Positions 1-8,352 are shown, counted from the stretch's first letter. The stretch is DNA of 42,553 nt from CAZJWR01 sp964549765 (GCA_964549765.1 CAZJWR010000031.1:1-42553), one strand, 5' to 3'. Program-made: numbers and translations. Notes: generated from the sequence alone by a model not told the origin.

Positions 1-313
1 TGAGCACGTTGCGTTCGGGGTCGTAGTCAAAGGGCATGACTTTCCGCGCCAGGGCAACGCGCTTGGGGATCATTTCGCACAGAGCCGGCGGGATGTCGCA
101 TTCCGAGAGAACGACGCCGGCGCAGCGGCATTGAATTTCCAACGCCTTCACCAGGAATCGTTCGTCGATATACCGATGATAGATCAGCTGCGATCCAAAC
201 CGTCCCCCGTGCGCCTTCTGGCGAAGCAGGGCATCTTTGATCTGCTCTTCCGAGATAAGCCCCTGCTCCAGGAGTATCTCATCCAAGCGCCTTTTGTGTT
301 TATTGCCGTGCAT
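1..313 (-). CDS. PilB/GspE-type N-terminal (MshEN) domain protein, 3' part cut by window edge
   Basis: The reverse strand opens with ATG at 313, directly after the pilT stop codon (TAG, 316-314), and stays open for 104 codons to the window edge. The start reads MHGNKHKRRLDEILLEQGLI and continues with SEEQIKDALLRQKAHGGRFG. This is the pattern of the MshEN (GspE N-terminal) domain of type IV pilus assembly and type II secretion ATPases, a domain that binds c-di-GMP in some members. The following segment (C-x-C near residue 70, then IPKRVALARKVMPFDYD) also fits the family. The zero-base spacing to pilT implies co-transcription. It could be the extension ATPase PilB or a protein holding only this domain; the window ends before the ATPase part. 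Confidence 0.75.
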   Translation of the reverse strand, partial: MHGNKHKRRLDEILLEQGLISEEQIKDALLRQKAHGGRFGSQLIYHRYIDERFLVKALEIQCRCAGVVLSECDIPPALCEMIPKRVALARKVMPFDYDPERNVL

Positions 314-1396
314 CTATACCCCGATCCGAATGGTCTCGTTCGACGGTTTCAGGTCCTGGAATCGGGACGGTTCGACCGCCACCTTGGCGGCGTCCGTCGC
401 CGCTATCCGGCCCGATTCGACCAGCTCCTTGAGATGGTTATCCAGAAGCTGCATCCCCATTTTGCCGCCGGTCTGGATGGCGTTGGAAATCTGATGCGTC
501 TTGCGCTCCCGTATCATGCCGGAGAGCGACGTCGATCGGAGAAGCAATTCATAAGCGGCGATCCGGCCATGTCCGTCGCATCGTTTCACGAGCTGCTGGG
601 AAATAATTCCCGTCAGCGAATCGGCCAGCATGATGCGGATCTGCTGCTGCTGATCGGTCGGGAAGACGTCGATAATCCGGTCGACGGTCGCGGCGGCGGT
701 GCCGGTGTGCAGGGTTCCCAGAACCAGCAGGCCGACTTCGGCAGCCGTCACTGCCAGAGATATCGTTTCGATATCGCGCATTTCGCCGACCATAATGACG
801 TCGGGATCTTCGCGCAACGCCGCCCGCAGCGCCGAGGCGAACGATTCCACGTGAAGCCCGACCTGCCGCTGCGAGACCAGCGAGTTGGCGCTTTCATGGA
901 GATACTCGATCGGATCTTCCAGGGTTATGATATGCCGCGAGAAACGGGTGTTGACATGGTTGATCATGGCGGCCAGCGTTGTCGTCTTTCCGGAATTAGT
1001 CGGGCCGGTCACCAGCACCAGCCCTGATTTGGATTCCGCCAGGCGGCGGACGGCGTCGGAAAAGCCGAGGAAGTCCAGATCCGGGGGGTGCGACGGTATC
1101 AGCCGAATCGCCGCCGCCATGCCGGTATGCGTCTGGTAGACGTTCAGACGAACCCGCGTTACGTCGCTTACATCATAGGCAAAATCCAGGCTGCCTGTCT
1201 TTTCAAACGTCCGGATTTGCCGATCACTCAAGAGTTCATATATCAATTGCTTGATATCGTTATCGGTCAGATGCCGATGCCGGGTTTTTTCGAGCCGCCC
1301 CTCGACCCGGATCACCGGAACCGAGCCGGCCACGATATGCAAATCGGTAGCGTCGGCCTTGCTGATAATTTCAATAAGTTGGTCGATCCGTGCCAT
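314..1396 (-). CDS. pilT: Type IV pilus retraction ATPase PilT
   Basis: A 360-aa PilT/GspE-family ATPase that would power pilus disassembly at the inner membrane as a hexamer. Visible motifs are Walker A GPTNSGKTTT (near residue 130), the Asp box ITLEDPIEYLH, Walker B with DPDVIMVGEMRD and the His box LGTLHTGTAAATVDRIIDVF. The C-terminus lacks a zinc domain, as in PilT, and the length is the usual one. ATG at 1396 is preferred over GTG 1402 or TTG 1399 because GAGG lies 5 nt upstream of it. Walker A has Asn in place of the more usual Gly in GPTGSGKS, a mild variant. The gene is followed without a gap by the MshEN-domain gene. Confidence 0.93.
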   Translation of the reverse strand: MARIDQLIEIISKADATDLHIVAGSVPVIRVEGRLEKTRHRHLTDNDIKQLIYELLSDRQIRTFEKTGSLDFAYDVSDVTRVRLNVYQTHTGMAAAIRLIPSHPPDLDFLGFSDAVRRLAESKSGLVLVTGPTNSGKTTTLAAMINHVNTRFSRHIITLEDPIEYLHESANSLVSQRQVGLHVESFASALRAALREDPDVIMVGEMRDIETISLAVTAAEVGLLVLGTLHTGTAAATVDRIIDVFPTDQQQQIRIMLADSLTGIISQQLVKRCDGHGRIAAYELLLRSTSLSGMIRERKTHQISNAIQTGGKMGMQLLDNHLKELVESGRIAATDAAKVAVEPSRFQDLKPSNETIRIGV

Positions 1397-1534
1397 CAAC
1401 ACCTCAGAAGTCGTTACATTATCGGGTTTTTGTCATATATCGGAACAAGAGCGGTAATTCTCCATCGGAGAGACGGCCGGCCGGACGTCTGTGTCGCAAG
1501 TCGTTGGGATTGGTGCAGTAATATCCGTGACCGA

Positions 1535-2404
1535 TTACGACCCGAGTCGGAAGAAATACTGCTCGTTGTCGTAATGCTCCTCCAGTTGCGCCTGGATTCT
1601 CTCCAATTGGGCGGCGTCCAGATTCAATGTCGAAACCGAGGTCAGGCTGGAAAGATCCTCCACCGTGAAGTCATTGAAGCCCACCTCGAGATTCTTGGCC
1701 ATGTAATTTCCGACATTGATGATAAAAGGTAGCATCCGGCTGTCGCCGTCGCTCCCGATCGGACAGTGATGTTGCTCGACGGCATCGATCAATTCCTGTG
1801 GAAACGACCATTTCTGCAACAGCAGCGAACCGACATGGGTATGATTGAACCCGAGCACGGCTTCCTCGTGATCGACGAAAGATCCCCGGGTCTGTTCGAC
1901 GTCGGATATGATGCGCTGATATTCCCTCGGGGTTTTCTGTATGAGGACCAATTTGCCGATATCATGCAGCAAACCGCCGATAAAAGCCTCTTCGATGTAG
2001 GGGAAGCGCACCGCCTGCGCCACCAGGCGCGACGCCAGGGCGGCGGCGAAGGCGTGCTCCCAGAGTTTCCCGGACACGCCGTCATTGACGGCCTTCTGAT
2101 ACAGGGTCTGGGTCGAGGTGGCGATGATCAAAGAATGCAGGGTCATGAACCCGAGAATAATAACGGCTTCGTTGAGAGTCCGGACCTCCTTGGCCCGGCC
2201 GTAAAACGTAGAATTGGATAACTTGAGCACTTTGGCCGTCAGCGATTGATCGGCCATGATCGCCCGGGTGATTTTTTTTATGTCGGTATTGATATCCGAG
2301 GTCAAATTCATCAGAGTGGCGATAATCGCCGGCGTCGTCGGCAGATCGCCGATGGTCGAGATGATTTTGTCCAGAGCCCGCTGTGTCTCGGTAGTCGTTG
2401 TCAT
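1535..2404 (-). CDS. HDOD-domain signalling protein
   Basis: A 289-aa soluble protein made almost entirely of an HDOD domain. HDOD is a relative of the HD hydrolases and is common in regulators of motility, biofilm and stress in environmental bacteria. Visible are the N-terminal helix with DLPTTPAIIATLMNL, the core IMADQSLTAKVLKLSNSTFYG, an HD-like site GGLLHDIGKLVL, HTHVGSLLLQKW and EQHHCP. The HD residues are retained here, so catalysis is not excluded. ATG at 2404 is chosen because GGAG lies 5 nt upstream; the reading frame is open further upstream, but those residues look non-coding. Its position beside pilT hints at a link to surface motility, which is only an inference. Confidence 0.85.
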   Translation of the reverse strand: MTTTTETQRALDKIISTIGDLPTTPAIIATLMNLTSDINTDIKKITRAIMADQSLTAKVLKLSNSTFYGRAKEVRTLNEAVIILGFMTLHSLIIATSTQTLYQKAVNDGVSGKLWEHAFAAALASRLVAQAVRFPYIEEAFIGGLLHDIGKLVLIQKTPREYQRIISDVEQTRGSFVDHEEAVLGFNHTHVGSLLLQKWSFPQELIDAVEQHHCPIGSDGDSRMLPFIINVGNYMAKNLEVGFNDFTVEDLSSLTSVSTLNLDAAQLERIQAQLEEHYDNEQYFFRLGS

Positions 2405-2751
2405 ATATACTCCATCCCCGATCCGCCGAAAAGGCGGTCGTTTGCGATTAACGCCTATTGGTCTGTATTTCGGCGGTACCGGCGAAAATTCAAGCGGACT
2501 GCGGAGAATAGAATCGCCGCGATGAAATCCGTGCGCCTCGATCGGGGCGGTTGCCCGGTCGCTTCGGGCAAAAAAGAGTTGTATCCCCGCGGAAGAGCCA
2601 TATATTGATATCAGGACATGAAATAGCTGCATTATATCATGCCGCCAGTATGATCAACGCGCTCATTGATTTAATTCCTCAAGGTGCGCAATAGATTCGC
2701 CTCATTGACCAATCAACTGACGGGGACCAATTGGAGGAGGGCATCGATATT
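2405..2751. other. Divergent intergenic region, HDOD / SGNH genes
   Basis: About 350 bp separate the divergent HDOD and SGNH genes. It must hold both promoters, but I see no convincing paired -35/-10 elements, repeat or RNA gene. The only clear signals are the GGAG of the HDOD gene and the GGAGGAGG (2733-2740) of the SGNH gene. Confidence 0.5.
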
Positions 2752-3891
2752 GTGAAGCGGAATATTATATGGATAAGTCTATCGTTCGTGATCGCCGTCG
2801 TTTTGACCGAAATCGCCCTGACCCTATTTTCCCCCATCGCCGATCCGAATGTCGCCCGCAAATCGCGCCTGCCGGAAATGGAATATATCGAGTCGCAATT
2901 TTTCCCGAACGAAACCTACGTGTTTTACCCTGAAAAAGAGCTTTCCCAGATGGGTGACTACGCCCGGTTCACGACTGACAATATGGGGTTCCGCGGCAGG
3001 GACTTGGTTATGCCCAAGCCGGCCGACGAGTACCGCGTCTTCATGGTCGGCGGGAGCACGACCGAATGCCTCTATCTCGATGACGAAGCCACCATCACGG
3101 CCGATCTGGAAAAACTCATGAACACCCGTCGCGCGGACAACCTGACGGTCCGGATCTATAACGCCGGCAAGGGCGGCGACAAAAGCTATGACCATATCGC
3201 CATGATCAGCCAGCGGATAGTCCACCTGCAGCCGGACATGATCATCCTTTTCTCCGGCATCAACGACCTGTTGGCCGCCATGGCCGGCGTCGACTATCTG
3301 CATTATCCCCAAAAGCGGCGGACCCACTATTCGTTTTCCGATCTGGCCGGCCTGCTGGCGACGGAATTTCAGATTCCGCGGAGGATCTCGATCATTTTTC
3401 ATACGCGATCCGAACGCGAAATCAGGCAGGCACTGCCGTTCCATTCCAATTACAGAAATCTGGTCCGGTTGCGGAAATCGAATCCGCTGTCCTCATCACC
3501 CCCCCGGACCGATCTTGCGGCGTTTGAAACGAACCTCCGCACCATTGTCGGCATCTGCCGGGCCAATGATATCGAACTGGTACTGCTGACCCAGCCGACA
3601 ACCTGGAACAGCCGTCTCGACACCGGCATCGCCGCCTGGCATTGGATGAACTGTTGCGATACCGTCAGCTATCGCGAGGCGGATATGGATCGCGCGATGG
3701 AGCAGTATAACGACGTCACGCGCCGACTCGCGTCCGAATTCAACCTCCCGCTCGTCGATCTGGGCCGCGTTCTGCCCAAATCATCCGAAATCATGTATGA
3801 TGATTGCCATTTCAATGTCAACGGCGCGCGTGTCGCCGCCGAATGTGTCGCGAGACTGCTAAGAAAAGACCTGTATGCCGGCCGCCAGTGA
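2752..3891 (+). CDS. Membrane-anchored SGNH/GDSL-family hydrolase
   Basis: A 379-aa protein with one N-terminal membrane anchor (residues 5-26, IIWISLSFVIAVVLTEIAL) and an extracytoplasmic SGNH hydrolase domain. Block I is VGGSTTE with the nucleophile Ser about 102, block III is FSGIND with Asn about 171, and the C-terminal DDCH supplies the Asp-His pair (D350, H353). Such proteins are esterases, often deacetylating or acetylating polysaccharides or cell-wall sugars. GTG at 2752 is chosen because GGAGGAGG lies 11 nt upstream; a TTG at 2731 in the same frame would put the Shine-Dalgarno sequence inside the gene. The substrate cannot be read from the sequence. The gene is convergent with the next one, with 17 bp between them. 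Confidence 0.83.
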   Translation: MKRNIIWISLSFVIAVVLTEIALTLFSPIADPNVARKSRLPEMEYIESQFFPNETYVFYPEKELSQMGDYARFTTDNMGFRGRDLVMPKPADEYRVFMVGGSTTECLYLDDEATITADLEKLMNTRRADNLTVRIYNAGKGGDKSYDHIAMISQRIVHLQPDMIILFSGINDLLAAMAGVDYLHYPQKRRTHYSFSDLAGLLATEFQIPRRISIIFHTRSEREIRQALPFHSNYRNLVRLRKSNPLSSSPPRTDLAAFETNLRTIVGICRANDIELVLLTQPTTWNSRLDTGIAAWHWMNCCDTVSYREADMDRAMEQYNDVTRRLASEFNLPLVDLGRVLPKSSEIMYDDCHFNVNGARVAAECVARLLRKDLYAGRQ

Positions 3892-3908
3892 ATAGGCCAT
3901 CTCCGGCA

Positions 3909-4931
3909 TTATTCATTGAGAATATCGTGCAGTTTATCCCATTGCCGTTTTCGCGTGTCGTCCGGAACGGGCATGCCGGCGATCTGTTTTTTCAACGCCG
4001 TCAGTCGGGCATGTATCTCGGCATTTTCATCCGCCAATTTTCGGTAGCATCGGGACAGATAATCGGCCGCCTCGATGATGTTGTAGTAATTGCCGGGTTT
4101 TTCCTTGAGCCGGGCGAGAATTTCCTCGTAGATATGCGCCGCGCCCCGATAATCACCGAATTTCCGGTAGGCTTCGCCCAGCGCCCAGAGGAAGGTCGAC
4201 CCATAAGGATACTCCCGCCGCATCTGCCGGGCCAAACGGACCGCCTCAAGGTACCGCTTCTCGTTGATATAGACCCAGATCAGGGCCGCCTTGGCGGCGT
4301 CGGCGGATATTTCGGCGGAATCGGCGGCCAGCCGCAGGAGGTCGATCCCCGCCTGCCGCTCGTTCTTAAAAAGCGGCGTCCAGTTGACGGCGGCTGTCTT
4401 GACCGATTTCCAGTACCGGTACGACCCGAGTCCAAGGGCGATATCATGGAAGTGCGGATCGACGGCGTAGCCTTTTGTATATGCCGATCGGGCCGCCAGT
4501 CCATGCCTCAGGGCGTTCAGAATATTGCCGGCGCGGCCAAGAAAAAGCGAACGGAAGGCGTGGCTGTTTCCGATCAGCCAGTAGGCCAGAGCGGAATCGC
4601 CGCCGTCGGCCAAGAGCGAGTCTCCGTCATCCTGTATGCTGTCCAATAACGCAAAGAAATCATCCTTGAGGAAATCCGATTCGTCGGCCATCATCTGCGC
4701 CTGAAAGGTGATGGCGCGATACAGGCGGCAGATTGGTGCCGGCCCGTTATGATTTTGCATGGAATCGAGAAGAGCGGAGGCGCGGTCGAAGCGGTCGTTA
4801 TATATATCGCCGCTGACCCGGTGCAGGCAGGCTTTTATATCTGGAGTAAAGCGTTCGGCACCGGCTGCGGCGGACATAATAAGCGCTGTAACGATGCCGA
4901 CTACGAATAAGCGATTTCTCCCGGTAGACAT
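3909..4931 (-). CDS. Exported TPR-type protein of unknown function
   Basis: A 340-aa protein with a clear signal peptide (MSTGRNRLFVVGIVTALIMS, then AAAGAE). The mature part is entirely helical and TPR-like: motifs such as SDIYNDRFDRASALLD, EKRYLEAVRLARQM, GEAYRKFGDYRGAAHIYEE and DYLSRCYRKLADENAEIHAR recur at about 35-residue spacing. No catalytic motif is seen. It lies 51 bp downstream of the ECF anti-sigma gene on the same strand, so it may be in that operon and be a periplasmic partner or target. I do not recognise a named family. The start codon has no obvious Shine-Dalgarno sequence, but the signal peptide supports it. Confidence 0.8.
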   Translation of the reverse strand: MSTGRNRLFVVGIVTALIMSAAAGAERFTPDIKACLHRVSGDIYNDRFDRASALLDSMQNHNGPAPICRLYRAITFQAQMMADESDFLKDDFFALLDSIQDDGDSLLADGGDSALAYWLIGNSHAFRSLFLGRAGNILNALRHGLAARSAYTKGYAVDPHFHDIALGLGSYRYWKSVKTAAVNWTPLFKNERQAGIDLLRLAADSAEISADAAKAALIWVYINEKRYLEAVRLARQMRREYPYGSTFLWALGEAYRKFGDYRGAAHIYEEILARLKEKPGNYYNIIEAADYLSRCYRKLADENAEIHARLTALKKQIAGMPVPDDTRKRQWDKLHDILNE

Positions 4932-4982
4932 ACCGATTGATACAGCACCGGGGTCGTGTTGGCAATTATATTATGGGATGAA

Positions 4983-5762
4983 TCAGAAATACGATGTCAA
5001 TTCGGCCAATTGCTCCGGCTGGTACACATTTCGCGAAACAGCCAGAAATACCAGACCGCGTTTTTCGCAGCCTACGAGGTTGCACTGCCGACAGCCGCTG
5101 ACCAGCATTTTTGATCCGCGGATGAGTTCACATGGAGATTCCGGCAGGGTATAGGCATCCTTGGAGGCGACGAAAATTGAGACGATTTCATCCCCTAAGC
5201 CGGCCAGCTGGATGCATCCGAAGGGAATCCCCTTGATGGTGTCGATCATGACCGAATGAATGTTGTCCGGACTCAATTCGGGCGGCAATTCCAGACGGAT
5301 GCCGATATGCTCGTATAGAAAATCAAACGCGTCGGATGAGGCAACGGCGGCGTGGGTTTCGGTAAGGCCGGCAATATGAGCCTTGGTGAAGGGAACGATA
5401 TCGTTTTGAACGTGATAAAAGTCATTTAATGCCGAAGCCGCGGTGAGACAGACGATGATCGCTGCCGCTGCGGCGAGGCTGACAGCGATCCATCTAAAAG
5501 GGAATGGGGAAGAGCCGACCTCCCCGGCGGCGGTGTCGTCGACCGAATCCAACTGATCGAGTATCCGTTTTTGCAAGTCGGCGCAGTCGGGCGAGAACGC
5601 CCCTTTGTTCTCGACACAATTCTTGAATTTCATCTCAAGTTCATAGCGAGCGGAACAATGTCGGCATTTTTTCAAATGCTCCTGAACCTGGTTCTTCTCA
5701 CTTTCATTGGCTTCGTCATCAACCACATCATAGAGAAGCCGTAGCGCGTCTCGACAGTTCAC
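4983..5762 (-). CDS. Zinc-finger anti-sigma factor, single transmembrane segment
   Basis: A 259-aa protein directly downstream of an ECF sigma factor. The cytoplasmic N-terminus has the anti-sigma zinc-binding pattern C3...H29-x3-C33-x2-C36 (EHLKKCRHC). One transmembrane helix follows (about 90-112), then a ~145-residue domain predicted to be outside. This outer domain carries five cysteines (183, 211, 224, 227, 232), including GCRQCNLVGC, which is unusual for the class and could sense redox state or metal. GTG at 5762 overlaps the sigma-factor stop as GTGA, with GGAG 8 nt upstream, indicating translational coupling. The family role is to hold its sigma factor inactive until a signal arrives; the signal is not known. 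Confidence 0.87.
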   Translation of the reverse strand: MNCRDALRLLYDVVDDEANESEKNQVQEHLKKCRHCSARYELEMKFKNCVENKGAFSPDCADLQKRILDQLDSVDDTAAGEVGSSPFPFRWIAVSLAAAAAIIVCLTAASALNDFYHVQNDIVPFTKAHIAGLTETHAAVASSDAFDFLYEHIGIRLELPPELSPDNIHSVMIDTIKGIPFGCIQLAGLGDEIVSIFVASKDAYTLPESPCELIRGSKMLVSGCRQCNLVGCEKRGLVFLAVSRNVYQPEQLAELTSYF

Positions 5763-6340
5763 TTTTGAGGCTCCTTGATGAAACCGTTTCGCAGCGCATA
5801 ATCCCACAGGGCCTTCTGGAGCAACTTACGCCCCCGATGAAGTCGCGACTTGACCGTCCCAATCTGGAGGCCGGTAATGTCCGCGATTTCCTGGTACGAA
5901 AACCCTTCGAGAAATGACAGCACCACGACCAGGCGAAAATCCTCGGGTAATTCGCTGATGGCGTTTCGAACATCTTCATCGAGGATCTTGGAGAAAAACT
6001 CCTTCTCCGGGTCGGAGATGTCTTTGTTTTTGGCCAGCTGACCGTAAAGAAAGCCATCATCTATGTCTTCGAACGTGAGTGACTGCGGAGCCTTCGCTTT
6101 GGAACGGTAGTTGTTGATAAAAATATTGGTCATGATCTTAAACAACCACGCTTTGCAATTGGTGCCTTCTTCGAACTTGTCGAAGAAGCGGTAGGCCTTT
6201 AGCATTGTTTCCTGGACCAAGTCCTCCGCATCATTTTCACTCTTGGTCATCCGGCGAGCGGTCCTCATCAATGAGTCTATGTGCGGCATCGCTTCCCGCT
6301 CAAACCGATGACGAAGATTAATTTGCTCATGGTCAGCCAT
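5759..6340 (-). CDS. ECF-type RNA polymerase sigma factor
   Basis: A 193-aa sigma-70 family, extracytoplasmic-function sigma factor. Region 2 (about residues 15-85) contains DAEDLVQETMLKAYRFFDKF and NCKAWLFKIMTNIFINNYR; region 4 (about 130-180) contains SELPEDFRLVVVLSFLEGFS followed by YQEIADITGLQIGTVKSRLHRGR. No other domain is present, which matches classical ECF factors. ATG at 6340 has AAGGAG 5 nt upstream. It overlaps the anti-sigma gene by 4 nt, so the two proteins are made together. ECF genes are usually autoregulated, but no promoter of accepted spacing was found upstream. Confidence 0.95.
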   Translation of the reverse strand: MADHEQINLRHRFEREAMPHIDSLMRTARRMTKSENDAEDLVQETMLKAYRFFDKFEEGTNCKAWLFKIMTNIFINNYRSKAKAPQSLTFEDIDDGFLYGQLAKNKDISDPEKEFFSKILDEDVRNAISELPEDFRLVVVLSFLEGFSYQEIADITGLQIGTVKSRLHRGRKLLQKALWDYALRNGFIKEPQK

Positions 6341-6712
6341 AATACTCCTTTATCCGGGGAATATCAGCCGACCATCATAAAAACAACGGGCGGCGCTCAA
6401 ATGTTCCCCGGATGGAACCTTTTCTCAACAGAATCAACCGGTGCCGTGATCAGTCATATCGCGATGGCCGATAGAAGGTTCTCCTTCCGTTGAGTGCGCG
6501 GGCAATCGGTTCGGAGTTGATATTGCCCCAACTACTCAAATATACACAATATATACGCAAATGGGCAACACAATTCCATTAACTCTGAATGATGTACCGA
6601 TATACTCCATATTTTATACACCTGGGGTTCCCGGAAAGAAAGGGGATTTGCGCTTATGGCCTGACCGGGCCGCATTGAGGCGAAATCAGAGGCGTGAAAT
6701 CCTAATTGTCCA
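6341..6712. other. Intergenic region between ferredoxin 3' end and ECF sigma gene
   Basis: About 370 bp that must contain the ECF operon promoter and the end of the ferredoxin transcript. An AT-rich patch (6541-6620, with TATACACAATATATAC) is the most promoter-like stretch, but no paired elements could be assigned. No terminator hairpin with a T-tract and no RNA gene are seen; the small open frames here look spurious. Confidence 0.5.
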
Positions 6713-7528
6713 TCAGGATAACGGAGAATCGCGAAGAATATCTCCCCGAATGCCGACGATGACTTCTCTTAAAGGCAGATTTTTTCCCGATGCTTCCATA
6801 GCCTGCTGCGCCGCCCATCTCAGTCCACCGCAACACGGCACTTCCATCATCATCACCGTTACGCCCGTGCATCCGGAGTCGCGGAATATCTCTTCGAGCT
6901 TCTCCCGGTAAAGATGCAAATCATCCAGCTTGGGGCATCCGACAAGAAGGGTCTTGCCGGTCAAAAAATCCCGATGAAAATCGGCGTAGGCGAAGGGACA
7001 GCAATCGGCCGCCAGGAGGATTTCGCGGCCTTTCAGGGAAGGAGCCGTCGGCGGAACGAGCCTCAGTTGCACCGGCCATTGGGTGAGTTGCGACGGTACC
7101 GGTCTCGTGGTTTGCTCTTTTGCCGGAGTGTTATCACCGGCAGGAAACATCCGCATGGCCGAACCGGGGCAGCCCCCGGTCGTATGATACTTGGGCGAAA
7201 GCATAGTCACGGGCGACGGATTCGACCCGGGGAGCGGTTGGACCGCAGGTGCATTTTGCGCGGCATCTGCCGTCGACGCTTTGCGCCCGCCATCGCGATG
7301 CCGCTTTATGGCGCTTTCGTCGAAATCGTCCGCTTCTCGTTCAATAATCGTGATGGCGTCCTGCGGGCAAGAGCCGAGGCAATTTCCGAAGCCGTCACAG
7401 AGTGTTTCGCTAACCAGCCTGGCTTTGCCGTTGATTATTTGCAGCGCTCCTTCGGCGCAGCTCAGAATGCATTCACCGCAGCCGTCGCAGAGGTCCTCGT
7501 CGATCCGGATGATTTCACGTATTGCCAC
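6713..7528 (-). CDS. Ferredoxin-domain protein of the Crp/Fnr-linked type
   Basis: A 271-aa protein with an N-terminal ferredoxin pair. Cluster 1 is C14-x2-C17-x2-C20-x3-C24 (LCDGCGECILSC). Cluster 2 is C44-x5-C50-x3-C54-P, with Phe at the position of the second cysteine (CDGFGNC), so it would be [3Fe-4S] or altered. A low-complexity linker (about 65-165) follows, then a ~100-residue C-terminal domain with conserved-looking cysteines (ADCCPFAYADFH, VGCPKLDD, VPCCGG). GTG at 7528 has AAGGAG 6-7 nt upstream and replaces an earlier in-frame start. It likely passes electrons in anaerobic or nitrosative metabolism; related proteins accompany Hcp and Crp/Fnr regulators, but no hcp is present here. 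Confidence 0.8.
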   Translation of the reverse strand: MAIREIIRIDEDLCDGCGECILSCAEGALQIINGKARLVSETLCDGFGNCLGSCPQDAITIIEREADDFDESAIKRHRDGGRKASTADAAQNAPAVQPLPGSNPSPVTMLSPKYHTTGGCPGSAMRMFPAGDNTPAKEQTTRPVPSQLTQWPVQLRLVPPTAPSLKGREILLAADCCPFAYADFHRDFLTGKTLLVGCPKLDDLHLYREKLEEIFRDSGCTGVTVMMMEVPCCGGLRWAAQQAMEASGKNLPLREVIVGIRGDILRDSPLS

Positions 7529-7593
7529 AATATACTCCTTGATGTTATTTCGTCGTCGCGATGGCAATATCGGCAAGAGGTTGCAGCAAGGAC

Positions 7594-7607
7594 TTGATTT
7601 AGGTCAA
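7594..7607 (-). promoter_or_regulatory. FNR/CRP-type operator upstream of the ferredoxin gene
   Basis: The minus strand reads TTGAC-CTAA-ATCAA, matching the FNR/DNR consensus TTGAT-N4-ATCAA at nine of ten positions. It overlaps the stop codon of the Crp/Fnr gene and lies 66 bp ahead of the ferredoxin start. A -10-like GATATT (7571-7566) would put the transcript start near 7559, with the box centred at about -41.5, the classic activating position. The regulator next door has the E..SR residues that read TTGAT in FNR. Confidence 0.6.
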
Positions 7608-8290
7608 GTCGGTCGGATTTTTTCGCCGGCGGCGATCTCGGCCAGGCGGCGGCGGTCGTGCATAATAATCGTCTGGCCGTCGATGCTTATCGCGCCGGTT
7701 TTGACAAGCCCGGCGAAAGCCCGCGAGAGTGTTTCGGGGATGGTACCGAGGATCGAAGCCAAAACCATTTTCTTTTCGTCCAGGACAATCGATTGTCCCG
7801 CCGCCTGATCATCGGGCAGGAGATCGAGGATATATTCGGCCAGACGGGTAACAACGTCTTCCAATGACAGTCGCTGGACCAGTCGCGTCAGATGATGAAG
7901 GAGCATCGACAGGCGCGCGATCATATTGACGGCGATGGTCGGGTTTTCGTGGACGAGCGACATAAAACGCCTGAGCGTGAAATAGACGAGATCCCCCGAT
8001 TCGACCACCTCAGCGGCGGCTGGATACGTTTTGGTCGCGAAAAGAGCCGCTTCTCCGAATGAATCGCCGGGTCCGGCCATGAGCAAAATCTGTTCTTTGC
8101 CATCGGGCGAGGATTTGAAAATCTTCACCTTGCCGGATAAGATCACATAAAATCGGTCGGCGGGATCGTCCTGGAAGAATAGGAACGCGCCCTTGTCAAC
8201 CGATACCTGCTGGGCAGCCTGCTCAACGAGGCGCATATGGGCGGCATCAAGGCCGGAAAAAAGCACCGATTCGGAAAGGGATTTAGACAT
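7604..8290 (-). CDS. Crp/Fnr-family transcriptional regulator
   Basis: A 228-aa regulator with an N-terminal cyclic-nucleotide-type beta-roll (about 10-130; FQDDPADRFYVILSGKVKIF, PGDSFGEAALF), a dimerisation helix (about 115-145) and a C-terminal helix-turn-helix (about 165-215). The recognition helix carries PETLSR, the same E-x-x-S-R arrangement FNR uses to contact TTGAT. No cysteines are present in the N-terminus, so it is not an oxygen-labile [4Fe-4S] FNR; heme or small-molecule sensing (DNR or HcpR-like) is more likely. The FNR-type box at its own stop codon, just ahead of the ferredoxin gene, suggests that gene is a target. A CheY-like gene and a terminator precede it. Confidence 0.92.
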   Translation of the reverse strand: MSKSLSESVLFSGLDAAHMRLVEQAAQQVSVDKGAFLFFQDDPADRFYVILSGKVKIFKSSPDGKEQILLMAGPGDSFGEAALFATKTYPAAAEVVESGDLVYFTLRRFMSLVHENPTIAVNMIARLSMLLHHLTRLVQRLSLEDVVTRLAEYILDLLPDDQAAGQSIVLDEKKMVLASILGTIPETLSRAFAGLVKTGAISIDGQTIIMHDRRRLAEIAAGEKIRPT

Positions 8291-8301
8291 ATGGTGAATA
8301 T

Positions 8302-8323
8302 AAAAAAACCGCCCGGGGGCGGC
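8302..8323 (-). terminator. Rho-independent terminator after the receiver gene
   Basis: On the minus strand a GC hairpin (CCGCC / GGCGG, 4-nt loop) is followed by seven T's (complement of the A-run 8302-8308). It lies 29 nt past the receiver-domain stop and just ahead of the Crp/Fnr start, so it separates the two transcripts. Confidence 0.75.
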
Positions 8324-8352
8324 AAAGCATAATTGCGAGAGGTGAGAGTTTC

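Noticed and set aside
6384..6409. ECF-type promoter GGGGAAC...CGTTG upstream of the sigma gene
   Set aside because: Only 14-15 nt separate the two elements, shorter than the spacing used by ECF sigma factors; not strong enough to list.
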